Assembly (NCBI GenBank): GCA_030587505.1
Contig: JAUQYY010000352.1
Span: forward strand, 1 to 11,072
DNA: 11,072 nt
Reading direction: 5' to 3'
Source of the DNA: Candidatus Sigynarchaeota archaeon
Lineage (GTDB): Archaea > Asgardarchaeota > Jordarchaeia > Jordarchaeales > Jordarchaeaceae
Shown here: piece by piece, positions 6,001 to 11,072 of the stretch
How positions within the stretch are numbered: position 1 is the first letter of the stretch
Layout of the letters: each line of letters begins with the position of its first letter
Made by a program: the position numbers and the translations under genes
The notes under the pieces: generated by a model
The model's input: the letters and a program-made list of their open reading frames with translations, nothing else
Databases searched by the model: none
Told to the model about the DNA's origin: nothing

Positions 6001-6408
6001 CTATTTGGTTTTCTGTAGGCACTCCTCCCTCATTTCCAGAGCTTCTTTCGCCTTCTCTGTTCTCCCATCCTTCTCCAGAGCCTCAGCGTATTTTCCGTAG
6101 AGTTCCGCGGCCCTGCTATAGCACTGCTTCATTTTTTCCGTGTTTCCCGCCTCGCCGTAGCACTTCCCTGCTCTCTTAAAGTTGTCAGCGCTGGTTCCGA
6201 GGAAGTCCAGTTTCACGAGGTGTTTCCCGAGCTTTTCGAAGCAGTCCGCGGCTCTCAGGAAACTCTCCCTTGCTTTTTCCTCGTTCCCCGAATCCAAGTA
6301 GCAGGTTCCAGCCCATTCAAAATCGTCACCCGCCTCCGCAAGATCGTTTTTCTTCAGGCTACGCTCAGCTCTTTGATAAGATTTGTCAGCCTCCTTCTTT
6401 AGACTCAA
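6001..6408 (-). CDS. Small TPR-repeat protein
   Basis: The 135-residue, highly charged protein is almost wholly alpha-helical by composition. It shows about three repeated helix pairs with the TPR/SNAP-like signature: A-G-x-C-Y-L-D-S-G-N-x-E-K-A (residues 33-46), A-G-K-C-Y-G-E-A-G-N-T-E-K-M (79-92) and Y-A-E-A-L-E-K-D-G-R-T-E-K-A (105-118). TPR arrays bind other proteins, so a scaffold or adaptor role is likely, but no partner is indicated by the neighbours. The start is a TTG at 6408, supported by AGGAGGT on the minus strand (about 6418-6424) roughly nine bases upstream; the protein then starts M-S-L-K-K. No signal peptide or membrane segment is present. It is transcribed in the same direction as the topoisomerase gene upstream, but a 240-base gap and its own TATA-like element argue for a separate unit. 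Confidence 0.72.
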   Translation of the reverse strand: MSLKKEADKSYQRAERSLKKNDLAEAGDDFEWAGTCYLDSGNEEKARESFLRAADCFEKLGKHLVKLDFLGTSADNFKRAGKCYGEAGNTEKMKQCYSRAAELYGKYAEALEKDGRTEKAKEALEMREECLQKTK

Positions 6409-6487
6409 AAAAACAAACCTCCTATCCGTGCTTACCCGGAACGATGCTTAACCGATGTTTCACAATAGTCATCTATTACCCTTCCAT

Positions 6488-6496
6488 GATTTAAAG
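6488..6496 (-). promoter_or_regulatory. TATA-like element of the TPR gene
   Basis: The minus strand reads CTTTAAAT here. It would start a transcript near 6463, with a leader of about 55 bases carrying AGGAGGT before the TTG start. Confidence 0.4.
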
Positions 6497-6547
6497 ATGC
6501 CCGAAGGCAACCGTGGCGTCCGGCTCTCCCTTCTGCTTTCTCCTCCC

Positions 6548-6613
6548 AAAAATCCACTAAGCGTTGTCTTTCTTCTCTCTGTCAATGCTTCTATACGCCT
6601 TACGATTAGGCGT
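6548..6613 (-). terminator. Possible end of the topoisomerase transcript
   Basis: On the minus strand the stop codon is followed by a 6-bp stem (6595-6613) and then a U5 run (plus-strand AAAAA at 6548-6552). The two are about 40 bases apart, so this is a loose arrangement and not a classical terminator. Confidence 0.25.
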
Positions 6614-6648
6614 TGGGTAAGTGCGGTGACTGTTCTCTTTTCTGAATT

Positions 6649-8160
6649 CTACTCTTGTACGGTGTCGGATGCCTCCTCCTCAACCCATGAGAATTTTCTT
6701 TGGAGGGCTTTTGAGTAGTACTTTTTCCAGTCGAAGTCAACCTTTTTGAACCACTCGTAGTACACTCTCGGGTCGATGTAGCTTTTGAGGGACGTTGTGA
6801 GGTTGTAGTTTTTGGTTTTCTTCATGATTTCGATCTGGGCCTTGACCTCCCTTATCTTTTCCTTGGCTTTCTTCGTCTTCTTTTCCCTGAGTTTTCTGAG
6901 GCGTTCCTTCTTCTTTTCCAGCGAGGTTTTGTAGCTTTTGGACACCTTCTTTTTGTGGTTGCAGACTATGGCAGCCTCAAGGTTCGCCAGCTTCGCGGTG
7001 TTCTTCTTAGCGTAGTCCGGATCGCCCCTCGTGATTTTTGACTCGTTTAGAAAGTTTTCCACAACCTTCGTGGCATGGTAGGTTCTAAACACCTTGGCTG
7101 TTAAGCCTGGCAGAACTTCATCCAGAAACTGGCTGACGTTGCTTGACTTTACTCCCTCAAAGATCGCTGACTTCGCCTCCGAAATGAACTCTCTCAGGTT
7201 CGCAATAACTTTGGGCGGGAGGGCGACCTCCTTCTGCCACCTCACCGAGTCCTTTCCAAGGAAATTGAATCTCGTTAGGCCGTTTTCACCAATCTTAATG
7301 TGCGTGGGTCTGAGAGTGGTGGCGCCGACAGTGTCAGCCTCGTCCTTATCCTTCTCATCCCCGACACGTAGCTTTAACACGTCGATGAGGTAGCACACCG
7401 TGGCTATCTTCCTCCTCTTCGGGTCCTCCGCGGTCAGATTGTCCTCTATGTGCTTTCTAAGCTCTTCTATCTTGTCCTCGAGCTCCCTTGCTTTGTTAAA
7501 CTTTTCAATATCTCTTTTCTGCTTCAGGTGTGAACTGTCATGAAGCCACACGTGTTTCAGTTTTCCGCGCAGCTTGTCCTCCCACTTCGCAACCCACATA
7601 TAGTCTGGCTCCCAAACGATTTCCTTCCAGTTTCCAGGCGGCCTGGGAGCGTCGGGTGACAGGTTTAGAATCACATCCTCTGGTTTTGGACCCACCTTCC
7701 ACCTTCCTCTTAGGGGGTGTTTTCCTCTTCCCATGAAGATGCTTGAGGGCTCCGCGTTGTAGTTTGCGATTTCCACTCTTTTGCCATCCACTATCGCGTA
7801 ACCGTACTTCTCCTTGTTCCTTTCACGAATCTCCTTTCGCTGCGCCGCGAGCTTTTTTCTCTCCTCCTTGGACATGCTCGCTTTTCTCTGCCTCTCTTCC
7901 TCAACGTACCTTAGAATATCTGAAAAATCAAAGTCCTCTGGAGGAGAATTCGGCAGTCCAAGAGCCGCGCAAAAGTCGCCAAAAAAGTTTTTAGCGAACA
8001 CAGGGTCATTCACGTAATCCGTGCCAAGCTTCTTGACCCAAGCCACAGCCATCTCTTCCTGCTCCGGACTCAACTTAATTTTATTCCCCCGGTAAGAAAT
8101 AGAGAACCCCTTGGCTTCATATCGCGGAAACAGGATGCCGTTGTGGATTAGCTGCTTCAA
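6649..8160 (-). CDS. DNA topoisomerase IB, eukaryote-like
   Basis: The 503-residue enzyme matches the core and C-terminal domains of eukaryotic topoisomerase I, which relaxes supercoiled DNA by nicking one strand through a 3'-phosphotyrosine link. The order is a DNA-binding core (about 1-230), a catalytic domain (230-405), a basic coiled-coil linker (about 403-450, rich in Lys, Glu and Arg) and the C-terminal tyrosine domain. The full catalytic set is present by comparison with human Top1: R265 (KLRVGDEK), K303 (FLGKDSVRW), R359 (FRTYHATK), H402 (IVCNHKKK) and Y461 (SYIDPRVYYEW). Another landmark is FMGRGKHPLRG (142-152). The long charged N-terminal tail of the eukaryotic enzyme is absent. 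The TTG at 8160 must be near the true start because an in-frame TAA directly precedes it; its ribosome site is weak. Among archaea this enzyme is known from Thaumarchaeota and some relatives. Confidence 0.96.
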   Translation of the reverse strand: MKQLIHNGILFPRYEAKGFSISYRGNKIKLSPEQEEMAVAWVKKLGTDYVNDPVFAKNFFGDFCAALGLPNSPPEDFDFSDILRYVEEERQRKASMSKEERKKLAAQRKEIRERNKEKYGYAIVDGKRVEIANYNAEPSSIFMGRGKHPLRGRWKVGPKPEDVILNLSPDAPRPPGNWKEIVWEPDYMWVAKWEDKLRGKLKHVWLHDSSHLKQKRDIEKFNKARELEDKIEELRKHIEDNLTAEDPKRRKIATVCYLIDVLKLRVGDEKDKDEADTVGATTLRPTHIKIGENGLTRFNFLGKDSVRWQKEVALPPKVIANLREFISEAKSAIFEGVKSSNVSQFLDEVLPGLTAKVFRTYHATKVVENFLNESKITRGDPDYAKKNTAKLANLEAAIVCNHKKKVSKSYKTSLEKKKERLRKLREKKTKKAKEKIREVKAQIEIMKKTKNYNLTTSLKSYIDPRVYYEWFKKVDFDWKKYYSKALQRKFSWVEEEASDTVQE

Positions 8161-8197
8161 TTAGATCTACCCTGCTAGAGTGTATTATCCCGGAACG

Positions 8198-8210
8198 TTT
8201 GGGACCCAAA
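8198..8210. promoter_or_regulatory. Palindrome at the topoisomerase transcription start
   Basis: TTTGGGACCCAAA is a 13-base perfect inverted repeat around a central A. It lies just downstream of the start expected for the topoisomerase transcript (about 8213), a position where a bound repressor would block initiation. No known regulator was recognised from it. Confidence 0.35.
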
Positions 8211-8234
8211 AACATGGAACTATTACAGTGAACC

Positions 8235-8244
8235 CTTTATATCT
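8235..8244. promoter_or_regulatory. Shared TATA element between divergent genes
   Basis: CTTTATATCT reads as a TATA box on the plus strand and AGATATAAAG on the minus strand. On the minus strand it would give a topoisomerase leader of about 50 bases. On the plus strand it would start near 8265, leaving a leader of more than 200 bases before the AIR synthase-like gene; a nearer plus-strand candidate is AGTTTATTTT (about 8400-8409). Confidence 0.45.
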
Positions 8245-8252
8245 CTTATTGG

Positions 8253-8447
8253 ATGCTTTGCAGTCTGAGAAGCCCTACTGATAGTGTTGAACTACGTGAT
8301 TCTACTGGTAATTCAAGCATGATTGTTCATTCCGCTTTGTGTGTTTCGGTGCCTAGAGGGTGGGCTGTCCTCTTTCTAGACCGTAGCTTTTTGAGGGAAA
8401 AGTTTATTTTGTCTATTGCAGGTTATTGTTCTCTAAACGATTGTTAA
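8253..8447 (+). CDS. Possible 64-residue spacer ORF
   Basis: The frame opens at ATG 8253 and ends with TAA at 8445-8447, 34 bases before the AIR synthase-like gene. No ribosome site is seen before the ATG and no family is recognised. The middle part carries DSTGNSSM and then RGWAVLFLDRSFLREK, which resembles the micro-ORF at 5734-5844. It could be an upstream leader peptide, an untranslated leader or a dispersed spacer element; coding status is doubtful. Confidence 0.25.
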   Translation: MLCSLRSPTDSVELRDSTGNSSMIVHSALCVSVPRGWAVLFLDRSFLREKFILSIAGYCSLNDC

Positions 8448-8481
8448 CCAATGAAGGCGCGACATCTATTAGGTGAAAAAT

Positions 8482-9576
8482 ATGTCCAACAATACCCTTC
8501 CTGAAATAGGCAAAATTTCGCCGGAAGTATTTGATGAAATCATCTACCCCCGGCTAGGATACAAAAACAAGAACATAATCGTTGGTCCAAGACACGGAGT
8601 GGACTTCGGAGTAGTAGACCTGGGAGACAAGGTAATGATACTAACAACCGACCCCGTGTTCGTAGTTCCCGAGTACGGGTGGGAGAGATCCGCATGGTTC
8701 GCGGTACATATTCTGGCAAGCGACGAAGCCGTTAGCGGAATAAAACCAACCTACATGTCAATCGACCTCAACCTTCCAATGGAGATGACAAAGGACGAAC
8801 TCGAAAGGGCCTGGACCATAATCCACGAGGAGTGTGTCAAGCTCGGCATAGCCGTGGTCTGTGGCCACACCGGCCGCTACACGGGTTGCAGCTACCCCAT
8901 GGTCGGAGGCGCAACGGTAATAGGCATAGGGCCAAAGGACAGTTACGTCACGCCAGAGATGGCGAAACCGGGTGACAAGGTGATCATCACAAAGGGACCC
9001 GCGATTGAAACCACGGGTATCTTCGCAACCCTGTTTCCTGAATTCCTTGAGGAAAAGTTCGGTAAGGAGTTCACGGAACGTGCCAAGAACGTGTTCTGGA
9101 TGCAGTCCGTTGTCAAAGATGCTCTGGTTTCAGCTGGTGTGGGTGTCCGAGAAAACGGGGTGACCGCTATGCACGACGCCACCGAGTGCGGTATCTGGGG
9201 TGGACTCTACGAGATTTCACGAGCCAGTAGGGTTGGCATGGTAATAAACCAGGACGACATAATTGTGCTGGAAGAGGTGAAACTGGTCTGTGAGTATTTC
9301 TCCGAGCTAACGGGGGTGAACGTGGATCCCTTCAAAGCCATAAGCGAAGGAACCCTTCTTCTAACGGCCAGGCCAGAAAAGGCCAGAGAAATAGTTGCTG
9401 CGCTGGAATCCGAAAAAATTCCAGCGTCAATAGTGGGTGAGGTTGTACCCGAGGAGGAGGGGATAACTGTGATTAAGGGGGACGGTGAAGAGATGAAGCT
9501 CACCCACCCCCAGGAGGACCCCTTCTGGCCGGCCTTCTACAAGACTCTCGAGATAATTGAGGAGTGTTCAAAATAG
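8482..9576 (+). CDS. AIR synthase-related protein, HypE-like (PurM superfamily)
   Basis: The 364-residue protein has the two-domain PurM/HypE fold. The superfamily uses ATP to activate a carbonyl or thiocarboxamide-type group (PurM, PurL, HypE, SelD, ThiL). Landmarks are TTDPVF near 55-60, ASDEAVSGIKPTYMS at 79-93 (equivalent to the N-D-x-A-x-x-G-A motif), VVCGHTGRY at 125-133, and AMHDATECGIWGGLYE at 229-244 (equivalent to the M-x-D-P-T-x-G-G motif), followed by SEGTLLL near 288. It lacks the HypE C-terminal Pro-Arg-Ile-Cys tail, although a Cys is two residues from the end, so true HypE activity is doubtful. ATG 8482 is preferred over GTG 8473 because AGGTGA (8471-8476) is a Shine-Dalgarno site six bases upstream and the GTG lies inside it. 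The substrate is unknown; ThiN and a ThiF-like gene lie downstream. Confidence 0.82.
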   Translation: MSNNTLPEIGKISPEVFDEIIYPRLGYKNKNIIVGPRHGVDFGVVDLGDKVMILTTDPVFVVPEYGWERSAWFAVHILASDEAVSGIKPTYMSIDLNLPMEMTKDELERAWTIIHEECVKLGIAVVCGHTGRYTGCSYPMVGGATVIGIGPKDSYVTPEMAKPGDKVIITKGPAIETTGIFATLFPEFLEEKFGKEFTERAKNVFWMQSVVKDALVSAGVGVRENGVTAMHDATECGIWGGLYEISRASRVGMVINQDDIIVLEEVKLVCEYFSELTGVNVDPFKAISEGTLLLTARPEKAREIVAALESEKIPASIVGEVVPEEEGITVIKGDGEEMKLTHPQEDPFWPAFYKTLEIIEECSK

Positions 9577-9640
9577 TTAAAACCCTCCATCCCGCTTCTT
9601 ATTTTGAAACTTATTGGATTGAAGAAAGGGAGGAACTCGT

Positions 9641-10201
9641 TTGGAGATTGACAATGTTTTAGGCAACCTTGTTAGGGCTGTCCAGATTCTTGAGGACTGT
9701 GAGGAGTTCTCGGATCTGATACCCGAGGTTAGGGTGAACCTAGTGATGGCTTTGCTGGACGCTAAATCGGAAAAGGATGTGGCAGCGATTCCTGGAAGAA
9801 TAACAAAAGTCTTCAGAAAACCCGTCGCTGTTGGGCAACCCGCCCTTGGGGGCTCCTCACACATGGCTAGAGTCGTCCTTCAGGTAATGAAACACGATCC
9901 GTCTATGAGAGCTGCAATGAACATAAAGTACGATGACGAAATCATCAGAATACTACGAGAAGAAGGGTTGAATCCGGTTGTGGTTGACCGTAAGGAAGAG
10001 CCGCCTGAAATCAAGATGCAGGAAGGCAAAACCAGCGGTTGGTTGGTCGAAAAAGCCAGCGGTGAGGCGGGAGGTTTGCCGGGAGCAATATGTGATAAGG
10101 GAGACTTCGGAAAGGAGCCCCTCATACTTCTCTTCGGAAGAAACGCGGTCGAGGTAGCGCAAAAGGCAACAAAAATAGCGGAGAGATATGGTGGAAAATG
10201 A
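9641..10201 (+). CDS. Stand-alone ThiN-domain protein (thiamine-phosphate synthase family)
   Basis: The 186-residue protein consists only of a ThiN domain (COG1992 type). ThiN joins the pyrimidine and thiazole phosphates to thiamine phosphate when fused to ThiD, and serves as the ligand-sensing part of archaeal ThiR-type regulators when fused to a helix-turn-helix. Landmarks are IPEVRVNLVMAL (27-38), AAIPGRITK (48-56), the GQPALGGSSHMARVVL motif (65-80, with H74), DPSMRAAMNIKYDDEII (86-102) and DKGDFGKEPLILLFG (152-166). No DNA-binding domain or ThiD domain is attached. Start TTG 9641 is supported by GGGAGG at 9628-9633, seven bases upstream. It follows the AIR synthase-like gene by 64 bases and may share its transcript. 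Whether it is an enzyme or a sensor cannot be settled by eye. Confidence 0.8.
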   Translation: MEIDNVLGNLVRAVQILEDCEEFSDLIPEVRVNLVMALLDAKSEKDVAAIPGRITKVFRKPVAVGQPALGGSSHMARVVLQVMKHDPSMRAAMNIKYDDEIIRILREEGLNPVVVDRKEEPPEIKMQEGKTSGWLVEKASGEAGGLPGAICDKGDFGKEPLILLFGRNAVEVAQKATKIAERYGGK

Positions 10202-10216
10202 ATTCCCTTCAAGCAC

Positions 10217-10229
10217 AAAAACTGTTTTT
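10217..10229. other. AT-rich palindrome between ThiN and ThiF-like genes
   Basis: AAAAACTGTTTTT is a 13-base inverted repeat around a central T. It may act as a weak T-run terminator after the ThiN gene or as an operator for the next gene. Confidence 0.25.
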
Positions 10230-10267
10230 AGTTCTCGCTTCTATAATTTTTAAGGGAGTTTTTCTAA

Positions 10268-11072
10268 ATGTCGATAGACGTATCCTTCTCGGATGAGGAG
10301 AGAGATAGATACTCCAGAAATATTGTTCTGGATTACATAGGGTTCGCCGGCCAGAAGAAACTCAAGGGTTCCAGGGTTCTCGTTGTTGGTGTGGGTGGAA
10401 TAGGATGTTACGCTGCTCTTCTCTTCGCCCAGATGGGTGTCGGCTCAATCCGCCTCGTGGACATGGATATTGTTGAGGTTTCGAATCTCCAGAGGCAGGG
10501 ATTATACAACACGGAGTTTGTGAATTACCCGAAGGTTGAGGCGGCGAAGATTCAGCTTACAAAGTTGAACCCGGAAATTACCATAGAGGCCCTACCCTAC
10601 TTTCTGGACGAGACCAACGTTATGAAACTCCTGGACGGTGTTGACGTTGTTGTTGATGGGCTCGACGCGATGGAGCCGAGATACGTTCTTAACAGAGCGT
10701 GCCATAAGCTGGGTGTCCCTTACGTTTTCGGGGCTGCGATCGAAACCTACGGCAACGTTCTCACAATAATCCCGGGGGAAACCGCCTGTTTGGAGTGCTT
10801 CTACGGAAACATTAGCGACGAAACGCTACCCTCATGTGGCCAGGTCGGAGTTTTCCCACCGGTTCCCTCAATTGTAGCGAACATCGAAGTGTCGGAGGCG
10901 GTGAGAATCCTCTTGGGAAAGTCTCCCAAGCTTGCGGGTACTCTGCTCGCCGTCGACATCTCGGATCTGTCTTTTGAGAAGATCCGCCTCCAGAAGGAGA
11001 AGTCGTGTAGTGTCTGCAGTCGGAGCCCGGATGAAATAGTCTTCAGGTCTAGAAGAAACAAAACAGGTGTTA
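10268..11072 (+). CDS. ThiF/MoeB/HesA-family E1-like adenylyltransferase, 3'-truncated
   Basis: The visible 268 residues are an almost complete E1-like enzyme, which adenylates the C-terminal Gly of a ubiquitin-like sulfur carrier (ThiS, MoaD or an archaeal SAMP) before thiolation or conjugation. Landmarks are the nucleotide loop GVGGIG (41-46), LVDMDIVEVSNLQRQ (63-77, with the family Arg at 76), K89 in NYPKVEAAK, DGLDAMEPRYVLN (130-142), and two zinc pairs CLEC (174-177) and CSVC (247-250). C190 (PSCGQVGVF) lies where ThiF and MoeB carry their thiol-active Cys. ATG 10268 has GGGAG at 10254-10258, nine bases upstream. The frame is open to the window end; the family core is nearly finished, so any long remainder would be an added C-terminal domain. 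ThiF, MoeB and UbaA roles cannot be told apart here. Confidence 0.9.
   Translation, partial: MSIDVSFSDEERDRYSRNIVLDYIGFAGQKKLKGSRVLVVGVGGIGCYAALLFAQMGVGSIRLVDMDIVEVSNLQRQGLYNTEFVNYPKVEAAKIQLTKLNPEITIEALPYFLDETNVMKLLDGVDVVVDGLDAMEPRYVLNRACHKLGVPYVFGAAIETYGNVLTIIPGETACLECFYGNISDETLPSCGQVGVFPPVPSIVANIEVSEAVRILLGKSPKLAGTLLAVDISDLSFEKIRLQKEKSCSVCSRSPDEIVFRSRRNKTGV

Larger units (their letters stand above)
6409..6648. other. Spacer between the topoisomerase and TPR genes
   Basis: From the minus-strand view it holds the end of the topoisomerase transcript, then the TPR promoter. The clearest structure is a 6-bp perfect stem ACGCCT/AGGCGT with a 7-base loop at 6595-6613. On the plus strand an open frame from ATG 6497 (M-P-E-G-N...) runs into the antisense of the topoisomerase gene; I do not call it as a gene. 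Confidence 0.35.

Noticed and set aside
6455..6718. Plus-strand ORF of 87 residues across the TPR-topoisomerase spacer
   Set aside because: It runs about 70 bases into the antisense of the topoisomerase gene and has no ribosome site. A faint resemblance of its middle part (from ATG 6497) to the other spacer ORFs was not strong enough to call.
4815..8177. Shared 11-mer CTACCCTGCTA at 4815-4825 and 8167-8177, both in divergent promoter regions
   Set aside because: Matches of 11 bases are expected several times by chance in a window this size, and the flanks do not agree.

Overview
The window looks like a piece of an archaeal chromosome, most likely Bathyarchaeia (the former Miscellaneous Crenarchaeotal Group) or a close TACK relative. 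The reasons are an F420-type methylene-tetrahydromethanopterin reductase (Mer), a MetV-MetF pair, a complete eukaryote-like type IB topoisomerase (known in Thaumarchaeota and some relatives), a DUF169 protein, a stand-alone ThiN domain, and AT-rich TATA-like promoters with poly-T stops. The lineage is an inference from gene content; no rRNA or tRNA is present to confirm it. Nine of the ten confident genes fall into familiar families; the tenth is a small TPR protein of unknown role. Four of the nine genes whose start lies in the window appear to start with TTG.

Layout. Positions 2-862 hold the 3' part of mer. A 503-base spacer (863-1365) follows, containing a perfect 15-bp inverted repeat (919-933 and 1346-1360), a possible small membrane peptide and the metVF promoter. 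metV (1366-2010) and metF (2025-2951) form an operon. A metallopeptidase of family M28 with a PKD domain (3106-4737) lies on the minus strand and ends tail-to-tail with metF. It is divergent from a DUF169 gene (4889-5641, plus). After a gene-poor stretch (5642-6000) come two minus-strand genes, a small TPR protein (6001-6408) and topoisomerase IB (6649-8160). A divergent promoter region (8161-8481) leads into three plus-strand genes: an AIR synthase/HypE-like protein (8482-9576), a stand-alone ThiN-domain protein (9641-10201) and a ThiF/MoeB-type E1-like adenylyltransferase that runs off the end (10268 onward).

How they fit together. Mer and MetVF do the same chemical step (methylene to methyl) on different C1 carriers, so the left end looks like the methyl branch of a C1/Wood-Ljungdahl type metabolism. 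The right-hand trio has a cofactor flavour: a PurM-superfamily enzyme, a thiamine-phosphate synthase domain and an E1-like sulfur-carrier activator. Linking them to thiamine or another sulfur-containing cofactor is an inference. The peptidase, TPR, DUF169 and topoisomerase genes show no evident functional link to either group.

No CRISPR array, transposase, tRNA or rRNA was seen. The most unusual unexplained signals are the 15-bp inverted repeat around the metVF upstream region and a set of short plus-strand ORFs in the spacers that seem to share a Ser-Thr-Gly-Asn / Trp-x-Ala-Val pattern.
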